Below the pieces are notes generated by a model. It worked only from the letters and a program-made list of their open reading frames with translations. It did not search any database and was not told the DNA's origin. Below are positions 1 to 9,625 of a stretch of 64,000 bases of DNA, one piece after another (the stretch's first letter is position 1; the number at the start of each line of letters is the position of its first letter). Source of the DNA: Phytopseudomonas argentinensis (GTDB taxonomy: Bacteria > Pseudomonadota > Gammaproteobacteria > Pseudomonadales > Pseudomonadaceae); contig NZ_FORC01000003.1 of NCBI RefSeq assembly GCF_900113905.1, positions 62,001-126,000 of the forward strand, in the 5' to 3' direction. The position numbers and the translations under genes were made by a program.

Positions 1-41
1 GCGCTCATCCAAGAGCCAAGCGCAAGGAGCAGGACTCATGA
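1..41 (+). CDS. xerC: XerC tyrosine recombinase, C-terminal tail only
   Basis: The reading frame that starts at base 3 gives AHPRAKRKEQDS followed by TGA at 39-41. The AHPRAKR tail is the known C-terminus of the XerC chromosome-dimer recombinase (the E. coli protein ends almost the same way), and xerC precedes the next gene in both E. coli and Pseudomonas. The stop overlaps the next start as ATGA (38-41), so the two genes are probably translationally coupled. Everything upstream, including the catalytic domain, lies outside the window. Confidence 0.75.
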   Translation, partial: AHPRAKRKEQDS

Positions 42-736
42 GCATTCGCCTGATCACCTTCGACCTCGACGACACCCTGTGGGACAACCGCCCGGTGATC
101 CTCGGCGCCGAGACGGCCATGCGCGAGTGGATCAGCGCCCATGCGCCGCGCCTGGCAGAGCAGCCAGTGGATCACCTGGGACAGGTGCGCGGTCGCCTGC
201 TGGAGGCCGAGCCCAACCTGAGATACCGCCTGAGTGAGCTGCGCCGGCGTACCCTGCGCCAGGCGCTGGAAGGCGTCGGCCATGCCCCCGAGGAAGCCGC
301 GCAGCTGGCCGAGGGCGCCTTCCAGGCGATGCTCGAGGCACGCCATGCCATTACTTTCTTCAGCGACACGGTGACCACGCTCGAGCTGCTGGCCAACCAG
401 TACAGCCTGGGCGTGATCACCAACGGCAACGCCGACGTGCGCCGCCTCGGCCTGGCCGACTACTTCAGTTTCATCCTCTGCGCCGAGGAGCTGGGCGTCG
501 GCAAACCCGACCGCGAGCCGTTCGAGCAAGCACTCGCCCGCTCCGGAATGCGCGCCGAGCAGGCTGTGCATGTCGGCGACCACCCCGGCGACGATATCGC
601 CGGTGCCCAGGCGGCCGGCTGGCGTGCGGTGTGGTTCAACCCCCATGGCAAGGCCTGGTCTGGCGAGCAAGAAGCCGACGCGCAGATCCGCAGCCTCGGC
701 GAGTTGCCGGCGCTGCTGCAGCGCTGGGCCCAATGA
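38..736 (+). CDS. yigB: HAD-superfamily hydrolase, YigB-like phosphatase
   Basis: This 232-residue protein is a soluble haloacid-dehalogenase-type phosphatase. HAD motif I is FDLDDTLWD, with nucleophile Asp9 and Asp11, followed by NRPVIL as in E. coli YigB. The TNGN segment near residue 128 is motif II, and HVGDHPGDD near residue 177 holds the acidic motif that binds Mg2+. YigB dephosphorylates FMN and 5-amino-6-(5-phosphoribitylamino)uracil, so a role in riboflavin synthesis is likely but is inferred from the family. The start ATG overlaps the xerC stop and has AAGGAG at 24-29. Position after xerC is conserved from E. coli. Phosphoglycolate phosphatase is the main alternative. Confidence 0.9.
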   Translation: MSIRLITFDLDDTLWDNRPVILGAETAMREWISAHAPRLAEQPVDHLGQVRGRLLEAEPNLRYRLSELRRRTLRQALEGVGHAPEEAAQLAEGAFQAMLEARHAITFFSDTVTTLELLANQYSLGVITNGNADVRRLGLADYFSFILCAEELGVGKPDREPFEQALARSGMRAEQAVHVGDHPGDDIAGAQAAGWRAVWFNPHGKAWSGEQEADAQIRSLGELPALLQRWAQ

Positions 737-844
737 CGTGAGAAGAGTGAGCGAAGCGTAATCGGCTGATTTCGGCACTGATGTGCATCGGGTCGTCTAG
801 CCTACGTAACGGTGCTGTAGCGGGAACCGTTCGATGGACACTTG

Positions 845-908
845 GTGGGAGCGGCTTCAGCCGCCATCAACGTTGAAGGCAAACACAGTCGGCTAGAGCC
901 GCTCCCAG
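845..908. repeat. REPIN: two inverted Pseudomonas REP units
   Basis: The unit GTGGGAGCGGCTTCAGCCGC (845-864) and an inverted relative (889-908, reading TGGGAGCGGCTCTAGCCGA on the other strand) face each other across about 24 bases. The GTGGGAGCGG head with an imperfect palindrome is the usual form of Pseudomonas REP sequences, and an inverted pair forms a REPIN. It fills most of the spacer between the hydrolase gene and the sutA terminator. Confidence 0.7.
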
Positions 909-963
909 ATTGAAAGCTCAATCGGCTGGGTGTCTTGCGCTAAACAAGACAGCCGCCACAAAC

Positions 964-995
964 GCAAAAGCCCGCCTTTCCAGGCGGGCTTTTGC
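964..995 (-). terminator. Rho-independent terminator of sutA
   Basis: A perfect 13-bp stem (964-976 with 983-995) is closed by a 6-base loop, and its outer part is an A4/T4 pair. It lies 20 bases past the sutA stop on the minus strand. The hairpin is symmetrical enough to stop transcription from either side. Confidence 0.8.
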
Positions 996-1015
996 ATGCA
1001 GATCCGGCGTTCGCG

Positions 1016-1336
1016 TCAGATGGGGCGACTGCCGTACTTGCTATCGGGCTTCTTGGGCGGATCGGAGACCACATTGGGCTCCACTTCCTGCACCTTGCCA
1101 CCGCGGGACAGGAACTCTTCCATGGCGCGCGCCAAGGCATCGCGTTCCTTCTGTTTGGCTTCTACGCTGGGCAGCTCTTCGACTTCTACAGCCTTCTTGG
1201 CTTTGCCCTTGGCAGGCGCCGCGCTATCGGACTCGCTGTCGTCGTCGGCAACATCACCATCGGCGGCCGCCAGCTCCTCGCCATCGTCCTCGTCCGCGCC
1301 TTCCAGCTCGTCTTGTTCCAGTTCTTCGTCGCTCAT
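1016..1336 (-). CDS. sutA: SutA RNA-polymerase-binding regulator
   Basis: The 106-residue protein has a strongly acidic, disordered N-terminal half (MSDEELEQDELEG onwards), a central helix (KQKERDALARAMEEFLSRGG) and a charged tail ending KYGSRPI. This matches SutA, which binds RNA polymerase and supports rRNA and housekeeping transcription during slow growth in P. aeruginosa. I start it at the ATG giving MSDEE because GAGG lies about 6 bases upstream; an in-frame ATG four codons earlier has no ribosome site. It follows yjbQ by 75 bases on the same strand and ends in a strong hairpin. Confidence 0.85.
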   Translation of the reverse strand: MSDEELEQDELEGADEDDGEELAAADGDVADDDSESDSAAPAKGKAKKAVEVEELPSVEAKQKERDALARAMEEFLSRGGKVQEVEPNVVSDPPKKPDSKYGSRPI

Positions 1337-1411
1337 GTTCAGCCTCATGACTTGCGAAAAGCAGGTTGGTTATAGTCCAGTCGTCCGCGGTTGCCGAACG
1401 CCTGGGAAAAT

Positions 1412-1837
1412 TCAATTGGTCGAACCCTGCAGGGTTGCCAGCACGCGGCGCGCACCGCCGTGTTCACGGTGCTCGCCGAGGTATATCCCCTGCCAGGTTC
1501 CCAGTGCCAGGCGCCCGCTACTCACGGGCAGCTGTAACTGGACACCCAGCAGGCTCGACTTGAAGTGCGCCGGCAGATCGTCCGGGCCTTCGTCGCAGTG
1601 CTCGTAACCTGCCCCATCCTCGGGGACGAGGCGGCGGAAAAAGCGCTCGAAGTCACGGCGTACTGCGGGGTCTGCATTCTCGTTGACCGTCAGGGACGCG
1701 GACGTGTGCTGCAGCCACAGGTGTAACAGACCCACCCTGTAGCTCGCCAGTTCCGGTAATGAATCCAGCAATTCGTCGGTCACGAGGTGAAAGCCCCGCG
1801 GCCGTGAACGCAGGGTAATCAGCCGTTGCTGCCACAT
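1412..1837 (-). CDS. yjbQ: YjbQ/UPF0047 family protein
   Basis: The 141-residue product has the complete UPF0047 fold signature: [20 protein letters not shown] near residue 40, then [16 protein letters not shown] and [11 protein letters not shown] near the C-terminus. Family members carry a weak secondary thiamine-phosphate synthase activity, and the physiological role is unsettled. The length is typical. The start has a G-rich ribosome site about 9 bases upstream. It lies between the amt2 terminator and sutA, all on the minus strand, and so probably has its own promoter in the short gap at 1838-1889. Confidence 0.88.
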   Translation of the reverse strand: MWQQRLITLRSRPRGFHLVTDELLDSLPELASYRVGLLHLWLQHTSASLTVNENADPAVRRDFERFFRRLVPEDGAGYEHCDEGPDDLPAHFKSSLLGVQLQLPVSSGRLALGTWQGIYLGEHREHGGARRVLATLQGSTN

Positions 1838-1889
1838 GCTCGTCGCCCCCGTTTTTCAACGCGCGCATTCTAGCGTGCCGGACAAAAAA

Positions 1890-1915
1890 GCAAAGGGCGC
1901 CTGAGCGCCCTTTGC
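1890..1915 (-). terminator. Rho-independent terminator of the glnK-amtB-amt2 cluster
   Basis: An 11-bp perfect stem (1890-1900 with 1905-1915) with loop CTGA is followed, on the minus strand, by TTTTTTG. It lies 55 bases past the amt2 stop and is one of the clearest intrinsic terminators in the window. Confidence 0.9.
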
Positions 1916-1969
1916 CGGTGTTCAACATCATTTTTAGTGATGACGCTTCGGGCTCGGCGCCCGAGGCCA

Positions 1970-3223
1970 TCACTTGTTGCTGGTGAACTCGGGGTAGGCT
2001 TCCATCCCGCACTCGACCAGATCGACGCCGTCGTATTCCTCTTCCTCGGATACGCGCAGGCCAACGACCGCCTTGATGATGCTCCAGACGATCAGGCTGG
2101 CGATGAACACCCAGGCGAAGATGCAGGCGATGCCCAGCAGCTGTGCACCCAGGCTGGCCTGCGGGTTGGTCAGGCACACCGCCAGGGTGCCCCAGATGCC
2201 CGCCGCGCCATGCACGGAGATGGCGCCGACCGGATCGTCGACCCTGATCTTGTCGAAGCCGAGGATGGCGAACACCACCAGCACGCCGCCCACGCCGCCG
2301 ATCAGGGTGGCCTGCAGCGCGGTCGGGGTCAGCGGCTCGGCGGTGATCGATACCAACCCGGCCAGCGCACCATTGATGGCCATGGTCAGGTCGGCCTTGC
2401 CGAACAGGATGCGCGCCACGATCAGTGCCGCGATCAGGCCGCCGGCAGCAGCCATATTGGTATTGACGAACACCTGGGCCACGGCGTTGGCGTCCTCGAT
2501 GGTGCTCATCTTCAACTGCGAGCCCCCATTGAAGCCGAACCAGCCCATCCACAGGATGAACATGCCCAGGGTCGCCAGCGGCAGGTTGGCGCCGGGAATG
2601 GCGTTGACCTGACCATTGGCGCCGTATTTTCCCTTGCGCGCACCGAGCAGCAGCACACCGGCCAGGGCTGCTGCTGCACCGGCCATGTGCACCACGCTGG
2701 AGCCGGCGAAATCGAGGAAACCGGCGGCATCGAGGAAACCGCCGCCCCATTTCCAGAAGCCCTGTACCGGGTAGATGACCGCGGTCATCACCACCGCGAA
2801 GGCGATGAACGACCACAACTTCATGCGCTCGGCCACGGCGCCGGAGACGATCGACATGCAGGTGGCGGCGAACACGATCTGGAAGAAGAAGTCCGAGCGG
2901 GCGGCGTAGTACGGGGCATCTTCGCCACCGGCCAGTACCGACTCGACGCTGTTCTCGTCACCGATCAGAAAACCGAAGCTCGGCAGGATGCCGCCCTCGG
3001 GGCTGGAATACATGATGTAGTAGCCGATCAGCAGATACATGATGCAGGCGATGGCGAACAGCGCCACGTTCTTGGCGAGAATCTCGGTGGTGTTCTTGGC
3101 GCGTACCAGGCCTGCTTCGAGCATGGCGAAGCCGGCGGCCATCCACATGACGAGGGCGCCACAGATCAGGAAATAGAAGGTATCGAAACCATACTGCAGA
3201 GCAGTCAGTGCTGTGTTGTCCAT
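1970..3223 (-). CDS. amtB2: Second Amt-family ammonium transporter
   Basis: This 417-residue inner-membrane protein has about eleven hydrophobic segments and the Amt core: LEAGLVRAKN, AVAERMKL, GWFGFNGGS and the two pore histidines (SSVVHMAG and ISVHGAAG). It should conduct ammonium. Unlike the neighbouring AmtB it has no cleavable signal sequence and has a different acidic tail (EEEEYDGVDLVECGMEAYPEF), so it is a distinct paralogue and not a recent copy. I chose the ATG at 3223 (MDNTALTAL), preceded by AGAGGTGAT; the open frame runs 60 codons further without Amt sequence. It follows amtB by 118 bases. P. stutzeri A1501 has a comparable glnK-amtB1-amtB2 arrangement. Confidence 0.93.
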   Translation of the reverse strand: MDNTALTALQYGFDTFYFLICGALVMWMAAGFAMLEAGLVRAKNTTEILAKNVALFAIACIMYLLIGYYIMYSSPEGGILPSFGFLIGDENSVESVLAGGEDAPYYAARSDFFFQIVFAATCMSIVSGAVAERMKLWSFIAFAVVMTAVIYPVQGFWKWGGGFLDAAGFLDFAGSSVVHMAGAAAALAGVLLLGARKGKYGANGQVNAIPGANLPLATLGMFILWMGWFGFNGGSQLKMSTIEDANAVAQVFVNTNMAAAGGLIAALIVARILFGKADLTMAINGALAGLVSITAEPLTPTALQATLIGGVGGVLVVFAILGFDKIRVDDPVGAISVHGAAGIWGTLAVCLTNPQASLGAQLLGIACIFAWVFIASLIVWSIIKAVVGLRVSEEEEYDGVDLVECGMEAYPEFTSNK

Positions 3224-3310
3224 TTTTTTATCACCTCTGGCCGTTGCGCCCGGGAGTGCGCTGTGCGGTCGAGGCGCCCGGGTTGGCTCCGGGCGCACTC
3301 CGTGTGCTGT

Positions 3311-3334
3311 CGGCCCGCCACAGAAAGCGGGCCG
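3311..3334 (-). other. Intercistronic hairpin between amtB and amt2
   Basis: An 8-bp stem (3311-3318 with 3327-3334) lies just after the amtB stop, and a second GC-rich foldback (about 3247-3298) follows. Neither has a U-tract on the minus strand, so they look more like stability or processing structures that could lower amt2 expression relative to amtB than like a terminator. Confidence 0.4.
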
Positions 3335-3341
3335 CTGGTAC

Positions 3342-4658
3342 TTACAGGATGTAGCCGCGCTCGTTGTGCTGAGCCAGGTCGAGGCCGACCGACTCGTCTT
3401 CATCGCTGACCCGCAGGCCCATCACGGCATCGATGACCTTGAGGATCACGAAGGTGACGATACCGGTGTAGATCACGGTGACGGCCACGCCCTTGAACTG
3501 GATCCACAGTTGCAGGCCGATGTTCTCGACCTCACCAAAGCCGCCCAGCGCCGGTGCGGCGAAGATGCCGGTCAGCAGCGCGCCGACGATGCCGCCCACG
3601 CCGTGCACGCCAAACACGTCCAGCGAGTCGTCGTAGCCCAGCTTGCGCTTGAGGCTGGTGGCGCAGAAGAAGCAGATCACGCCGGCCGACAGGCCGATGA
3701 TCATCGCGCCCATCGGGCCGACGGTACCGGCCGCCGGGGTGATGCCGATCAGGCCGGCGACCACGCCCGAGGCGATGCCCAGTGCGCTGGGTTTGCCGTG
3801 GGTGATCCACTCGGCGAACATCCAGCCCAGCGCCGCGGCAGCGGTGGCGATCTGGGTGACCAGCATGGCCATGCCAGCGGTCTGGTCGGCGGCGGCAGCG
3901 GAGCCGGCGTTGAAGCCGAACCAGCCGACCCACAGCATCGCTGCTCCGATCAGGGTGTAGCCCAGGTTGTGCGGCGCCATGGCCACGCTCGGGTAACCCT
4001 TGCGTTTGCCCAGCACGATGCACGCCACCAGGCCAGCGATGCCGGCGTTGATGTGCACCACGGTGCCGCCAGCGAAGTCGAGCACGCCCCAGTCCCACAT
4101 CAGGGCCCCGTCGCCGCCCCAGACCATGTGCGCGATCGGCGCGTAGACCAGGGTGAACCAGACGGTCATGAACACCAGCATCGCCGAGAACTTCATGCGC
4201 TCGGCAAAGGCACCGACGATCAGCGCCGGCGTGATGATGGCGAAGGTCATCTGGAAGGTGATGAACACGCTTTCCGGGAAGGCCGCGGTCAGCGATTCCT
4301 TGGTCAGGTTGCCGAGGAACATGTTGCCCAGGCCGCCCACGAAGGAGCTGAAGTTGGTGACACCGGCTTCCATCCCGGTGGTGTCGAACGCCAGGCTGTA
4401 ACCGTAGGCGAACCACAGCAGGCTCATCAGCGCGGTGATGGCGAAGCACTGCATCATCACCGACAGGACGTTCTTGGAACGCACCATGCCGGCGTAGAAC
4501 AGCGCCAGGCCTGGAATGGTCATGAACAGCACCAGGGCGGTGGCGGTCAGCATCCAGGCGGTATCACCGGAATTCAGCGTTTTTTCCTGAGCCATGACCA
4601 GGCTCGGGGAAAACAGAGACGAAAGGGCTCCAAGCCCTGCGATTTTTCGCAGAGTCAT
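3342..4658 (-). CDS. amtB: Ammonium channel AmtB
   Basis: The 438-residue protein starts with a cleavable signal (MTLRKIAGLGALSSLFSPSL, ending VMAQ) and continues as a canonical AmtB: LFYAGMVRSKNVLS, FAERMKFS, GWFGFNAGSA, and both pore histidines (TVVHINAG and FGVHGVGG). It forms a trimeric inner-membrane channel for ammonium, gated by GlnK. The C-terminal LRVSDEDESVGLDLAQHNERGY is the GlnK-binding tail. It lies 40 bases downstream of glnK in the usual glnK-amtB order. Confidence 0.97.
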   Translation of the reverse strand: MTLRKIAGLGALSSLFSPSLVMAQEKTLNSGDTAWMLTATALVLFMTIPGLALFYAGMVRSKNVLSVMMQCFAITALMSLLWFAYGYSLAFDTTGMEAGVTNFSSFVGGLGNMFLGNLTKESLTAAFPESVFITFQMTFAIITPALIVGAFAERMKFSAMLVFMTVWFTLVYAPIAHMVWGGDGALMWDWGVLDFAGGTVVHINAGIAGLVACIVLGKRKGYPSVAMAPHNLGYTLIGAAMLWVGWFGFNAGSAAAADQTAGMAMLVTQIATAAAALGWMFAEWITHGKPSALGIASGVVAGLIGITPAAGTVGPMGAMIIGLSAGVICFFCATSLKRKLGYDDSLDVFGVHGVGGIVGALLTGIFAAPALGGFGEVENIGLQLWIQFKGVAVTVIYTGIVTFVILKVIDAVMGLRVSDEDESVGLDLAQHNERGYIL

Positions 4659-4698
4659 GATTTAACTCCTGGGACGATTTGGGGGTGGGGGCGGAGCT

Positions 4699-5427
<729 letters not shown>

Positions 5428-5700
5428 ATGCTGCCACCCAAAGTGTTGCTCGATGCCCTTAGCAGCCAGGCAAGTCGCCTGCTCAGCGGTGATAATCCGC
5501 TGCCGCGAAGTGAAATCGAAAGCCAGCTCAAGGCGCTGCTGCAGAGCAGTTTCAGCAAGCTGGATCTGGTCAGCCGCGAAGAGTTCGACAGCCAGATGGT
5601 TGTACTGGCCCGCACCCGAGCGCGTCTCGAAGCCCTGGAGGCCAAGGTCACGGAACTCGAATCGCGCAACGCAACGACGCAGCACGCGCCGGTCGAGTAG
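5428..5700 (+). CDS. ubiK: UbiK (YqiC/BMFP family) ubiquinone biosynthesis accessory factor
   Basis: This small 90-residue protein has an amphipathic N-terminal helix (MLPPKVLLDALSSQASRLL) and a C-terminal coiled coil (ARTRARLEALEAKVTELES), the layout of the BMFP/YqiC family. In enterics UbiK works with UbiJ and promotes aerobic ubiquinone synthesis; here that is by homology. It lies 34 bases before comM on the same strand, as in other pseudomonads, and is probably co-transcribed with it. Confidence 0.88.
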   Translation: MLPPKVLLDALSSQASRLLSGDNPLPRSEIESQLKALLQSSFSKLDLVSREEFDSQMVVLARTRARLEALEAKVTELESRNATTQHAPVE

Positions 5701-5734
5701 CCCGCTCGGCCAGCAGGCAATCAAGGAGTGATTG

Positions 5735-7225
5735 ATGTCATTGGCCATTGTCCATAGCCGCGCCCAGGTCGGCGTCGATGCGCCCAGCGTTACCGTCGAA
5801 GCCCATCTGGCCAACGGCCTGCCTTCTCTGGCTTTGGTCGGTCTGCCGGAAACCGCGGTCAAGGAATCCAAGGACCGGGTGCGCAGTGCCATCCTCAACT
5901 GCGCCCTCGATTTCCCTCCACGGCGCATTACCCTCAACCTGGCGCCGGCCGATCTGCCGAAGGACGGCGGCCGCTTCGACCTGGCCATCGCCCTTGGCAT
6001 TCTAGCGGCCAGCGGCCAGCTACCCGCCGAATCCCTCACCAGCCTCGAGTGCCTTGGCGAGCTCGCGCTGTCGGGCTCGATTCGCCCGGTGCAGGGCGTA
6101 CTTCCCGCCGCGCTGGCCGCCAGACAGGCTGGGCGTACGCTGGTCATTCCCCGGGAAAATGCCGAGGAAGCCAGCCTGGCCACAGGCCTGACGGTACTGG
6201 CGGTCGACCACCTGCTCGAGCTGGTCGCGCACCTCAACGGCCAGACGCCACTGGCGCCCTATCAGGCGCAAGGCCTGCTGCGCCATACTCAGCCGTACCC
6301 GGACCTCGCCGAAGTGCAGGGCCAGGTTGCCGCCAAACGTGCCCTGCTGGTCGCCGCCGCTGGCGGCCATAACCTGTTGCTGAGCGGGCCACCCGGCACC
6401 GGCAAGACCCTCCTGGCGAGCCGCCTGCCCGGCCTGCTGCCACCGCTGACCGAGGAGGAAGCCCTGCAAGTCGCCGCGATCCGCTCGGTGGCCAGCCACA
6501 CGCCGCTGCAGAGCTGGCCACAGCGCCCTTTCAGGCACCCGCACCACAGCGCGTCCGGCCCGGCCCTGGTGGGCGGTGGCAGCCGCCCGCAGCCAGGGGA
6601 AATCACCCTGGCCCACCACGGCGTCCTGTTTCTGGACGAATTGCCCGAGTTCGACCGCCGAGTGCTCGAAGTGCTACGCGAGCCACTGGAAAGTGGCCAG
6701 ATCGTCATTGCCCGCGCCCGCGACAAGGTCAGTTTCCCCGCCCGTTTCCAGCTGGTGGCGGCCATGAACCCCTGCCCCTGCGGCTTTCTCGGCGATCCCA
6801 GCGGCCGCTGTCGCTGCAGCGCGGAGCAGATCCAGCGCTACCGCGGCAAGCTGTCCGGGCCGCTGCTCGACCGTATTGACCTGCATATCACCGTGGCCCG
6901 CGAGAGCACTCAGCTCGATGCCTCGCCGGATAACGGCGACAACAGTGCTGCCGCCGCCGACCGGGTCGCTGCAGCACGGGACATCCAGTTGCACCGGCAG
7001 GGCATTGCCAATGCCTTTCTCGACCTGCCCGGGCTACGCGCCCACTGTGCGCTCAGCGATGCCGATCGCCAGTGGCTGGAGCACGCCTGCGAGCGCCTCA
7101 CCCTGTCGCTGCGCTCGGCGCACCGCGTGCTGAAAGTGGCGCGAACCCTGGCTGACCTGCAGGCGCAGGAACAGATCAGCCGCCAGCATCTGGCCGAGGC
7201 CCTGCAGTACCGCACCAGCCTGTGA
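5735..7225 (+). CDS. comM: ComM/YifB AAA+ Mg-chelatase-like helicase
   Basis: The 496-residue ATPase has the N-terminal ChlI domain (MSLAIVHSRAQVGVDAP to about residue 120), Walker A GPPGTGKT near residue 218, Walker B VLFLDELPEF, the family motif MNPCPCGFLGD, and a C-terminal helical lid (LRSAHRVLKVARTLADL). ComM is a hexameric helicase that drives branch migration during integration of transformed DNA. I use ATG 5735, with AAGGAG at 5723-5728 six bases upstream; the TTG just before it is not needed. Upstream ubiK and downstream betT match the Pseudomonas order. Confidence 0.95.
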   Translation: MSLAIVHSRAQVGVDAPSVTVEAHLANGLPSLALVGLPETAVKESKDRVRSAILNCALDFPPRRITLNLAPADLPKDGGRFDLAIALGILAASGQLPAESLTSLECLGELALSGSIRPVQGVLPAALAARQAGRTLVIPRENAEEASLATGLTVLAVDHLLELVAHLNGQTPLAPYQAQGLLRHTQPYPDLAEVQGQVAAKRALLVAAAGGHNLLLSGPPGTGKTLLASRLPGLLPPLTEEEALQVAAIRSVASHTPLQSWPQRPFRHPHHSASGPALVGGGSRPQPGEITLAHHGVLFLDELPEFDRRVLEVLREPLESGQIVIARARDKVSFPARFQLVAAMNPCPCGFLGDPSGRCRCSAEQIQRYRGKLSGPLLDRIDLHITVARESTQLDASPDNGDNSAAAADRVAAARDIQLHRQGIANAFLDLPGLRAHCALSDADRQWLEHACERLTLSLRSAHRVLKVARTLADLQAQEQISRQHLAEALQYRTSL

Positions 7226-7302
7226 GCCTGCACAAATAAGCTGAACAAAACGGCTGATGGCTTATCGATAGCAGGCACAGCCAAGAACCCGACTATCGGT
7301 GA

Positions 7303-7311
7303 TGCTACAAT
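7303..7311 (+). promoter_or_regulatory. Candidate betT promoter (extended -10)
   Basis: TG-C-TACAAT (7303-7311) lies about 134 bases before betT, with no convincing -35. Just upstream, CGATAG (7266-7271) and CTATCG (7293-7298) form an inverted pair that could be an operator. Confidence 0.35.
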
Positions 7312-7444
7312 CGCGGCCTCCGCTTTTGGCGGCCATCCGAAAAACCGAGTCGCTTCTCCATCCCACCATCTGCCCACTCCAGCTTAAGCTGAGTCACTGG
7401 ATGCGCTGGTCATGGACTGACTCCGACCAAGGAGAGCTAGCTCA

Positions 7445-9418
7445 ATGGGGGCAAATCTGTCTTCCCGCTCCACCCTCAACCCGCCGGTTTTCTTCGGCTC
7501 GACCTTTCTGATCGCCTGCCTGGTGATCTATAGCACGGCATTCAAGGACAACGCCCAGAGCGTATTCGGCGACACTCAGGCCTGGATCATCGAGAACGCC
7601 AGCTGGGTCTATATCCTTGCCGTGGCGTTGATCCTGATGTTCGTGGTGTTTCTCGCCATGAGCCGCTTCGGCGACATCAAGCTCGGCCCGGACCACAGCG
7701 AGCCCGAATACAACAACACCACCTGGTTCTCCATGCTGTTCTGCGCCGGCATGGGCATCGGTCTGATGTTCTTCGGCGTGGCCGAACCGGTGATGCACTT
7801 CATCGACCCACCGGTGGGCGACCCGCAGACCGTCACCGCAGCGAAGGAAGCGATGAAGCTGACCTTCTTCCACTGGGGCCTGCACGCCTGGGCGATCTAT
7901 GCCATCGTCGCGCTGATCCTGGCCTACTTCGCCTTTCGTCATAACCTGCCGCTGACGCTGCGCTCGGCCCTCTACCCGCTGATTGGCGACCGCATCTACG
8001 GGCCGATCGGCCATGCGGTGGACATCTTCGCGGTCATCGGCACGGTGCTTGGCGTGGCCACCTCACTGGGCTACGGCGTGCTGCAGATCAATACCGGCCT
8101 GAACCACCTGTATGGCCTGCCAACCACCACCACGGTGCAGATCGGCCTGCTGATCGCCACCATGCTGCTGGCCACCATCTCCGTGGTCAGCGGCCTGGAC
8201 AAGGGCATTCGGCGTCTCTCCGAGCTGAACATGCTACTGGCCGTGGGCCTGCTGCTGATCGTGCTGGTGCTCGGCCCGACCGTGTTCATCATGCAGACCT
8301 TCGTGCAGAACACCGGCGGCTATCTGTCGGAGATCGTCAGCAAGACCTTCAACCTCTACGCCTACGAGCCGACCGACTGGATCGGTGGCTGGACCCTGTT
8401 CTACTGGGGCTGGTGGCTGTCCTGGTCGCCCTTCGTGGGCCTGTTCATCGCCCGTATTTCCCGTGGTCGCACCATCCGCCAGTTCATCAGTGGCGTGCTG
8501 GTGGTTCCCGCCGGTTTCACCCTGCTGTGGATGACCGTATTTGGCGACACCGCGATCCACATGATCCTGGTCGACGGTGTCACCGACCTGGCCGAGGCGG
8601 TGAACAAGGACAGTTCCCTGGCGCTGTTCGCCTTCCTCGAACATTTTCCGATGTCGATGATCCTCTCGCAGATCGCGGTGCTGATGATCGTGGTGTTCTT
8701 CGTCACCTCGGCAGATTCCGGCGCCATGGTGGTGGACATGCTGGCCTCCGGGGGGCACGACCAGACACCGGTCTGGCAACGCATCTTCTGGGCCGCGCTG
8801 ATGGCGGTGGTAGCGGCCTCGCTGCTGCTGGCCGACGGCCTCAAGGCGTTGCAGACCGCGACCATCGCCAGCGCGCTGCCCTTCGTGATCGCCCTGATGG
8901 CCTCGATGTGGGGCCTGTTGCGTGCGCTGCAGATCGATGCCGCCAAGCGCAACCTGCGTGACCAGGTGTCGCTCAGCCCCCGTGGAGCCTCGAGCCCTGG
9001 TGGCTGGCAACGGCGCCTGCGCAGCATGGTGATGCTGCCACGCCGTTCCCACGTCAACCGTTTCATCGCCGAAACTGTTCTGCCCGCCTGCCAGCAGGTG
9101 GCCGAGGAAATGCGCAAGCAGGGCCGTGAAGCACAGGTCGAAAGCGGCGACGACGGTCGCGTGACGCTGTCGGTCAGCCATGGCGCCGAAGCGGACTTCC
9201 AGTATCAGGTACGCCCTCGCGCCCTGATCCAGCCGAGTTTCGCCCTGCGTGATACTCGCGATGACTCCAGCGAGGAGCGCAAGTACTTCCGCGCCGAGGT
9301 TCACCTCAACGAAGGTGGCCAGGACTATGACGTGATGGGCTGGAACCGCGAAGAGGTGATCGGCGACATTCTCGATCAGTACGAACGCCACATGCACTTC
9401 CTGCACCTGACGCGCTGA
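7445..9418 (+). CDS. betT: BetT-type choline/betaine BCCT transporter
   Basis: This 657-residue inner-membrane carrier of the betaine-choline-carnitine family has about twelve transmembrane segments. Family signatures are GMGIGLMFFGVAEP near residue 100 and the tryptophan-rich binding segment FYWGWWLSWSPFVGLFIARI near residue 325. A long cytoplasmic C-terminal domain (about residues 510-657) is typical of the osmotically regulated BetT group rather than of shorter BCCT proteins. Choline uptake for osmoprotection is the likely job. AAGGAG at 7429-7434 precedes the ATG, and a strong terminator follows. It occupies the position of PAO1 betT2 after comM. Confidence 0.9.
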   Translation: MGANLSSRSTLNPPVFFGSTFLIACLVIYSTAFKDNAQSVFGDTQAWIIENASWVYILAVALILMFVVFLAMSRFGDIKLGPDHSEPEYNNTTWFSMLFCAGMGIGLMFFGVAEPVMHFIDPPVGDPQTVTAAKEAMKLTFFHWGLHAWAIYAIVALILAYFAFRHNLPLTLRSALYPLIGDRIYGPIGHAVDIFAVIGTVLGVATSLGYGVLQINTGLNHLYGLPTTTTVQIGLLIATMLLATISVVSGLDKGIRRLSELNMLLAVGLLLIVLVLGPTVFIMQTFVQNTGGYLSEIVSKTFNLYAYEPTDWIGGWTLFYWGWWLSWSPFVGLFIARISRGRTIRQFISGVLVVPAGFTLLWMTVFGDTAIHMILVDGVTDLAEAVNKDSSLALFAFLEHFPMSMILSQIAVLMIVVFFVTSADSGAMVVDMLASGGHDQTPVWQRIFWAALMAVVAASLLLADGLKALQTATIASALPFVIALMASMWGLLRALQIDAAKRNLRDQVSLSPRGASSPGGWQRRLRSMVMLPRRSHVNRFIAETVLPACQQVAEEMRKQGREAQVESGDDGRVTLSVSHGAEADFQYQVRPRALIQPSFALRDTRDDSSEERKYFRAEVHLNEGGQDYDVMGWNREEVIGDILDQYERHMHFLHLTR

Positions 9419-9430
9419 GCTTCTGCGCCA

Positions 9431-9469
9431 ACAACAACGCCCGGGCCGTGATAGCCCGGGCGTTGTTGT
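9431..9469 (+). terminator. Rho-independent terminator of betT
   Basis: A 16-bp perfect stem (9431-9446 with 9454-9469) with a 7-base loop begins 12 bases past the betT stop; its 3' arm ends in a T-rich run. Confidence 0.9.
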
Positions 9470-9576
9470 TTGTGGCTGAGCGCAAGACTCGACCAAAGCA
9501 CAGCAGCTGGCCAGACAGCCACGCCGCTACTGCGGATACCCGACCGATCAGCCCCCCTATCTGACAGACAAAACAA

Positions 9577-9606
9577 TGCCCGCCCTGCTTGCGCAGTCGG
9601 CGGGCA
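9577..9606 (-). terminator. Terminator of the spu operon
   Basis: On the minus strand a hairpin with an 8-bp outer stem (9577-9584 with 9599-9606) and an inner CTGC/GCAG stem lies 20 bases past the spuH stop and is followed by TTGTTTTG. Confidence 0.7.
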
Positions 9607-9625
9607 CTGTCGTAGCCCAGCTGTT

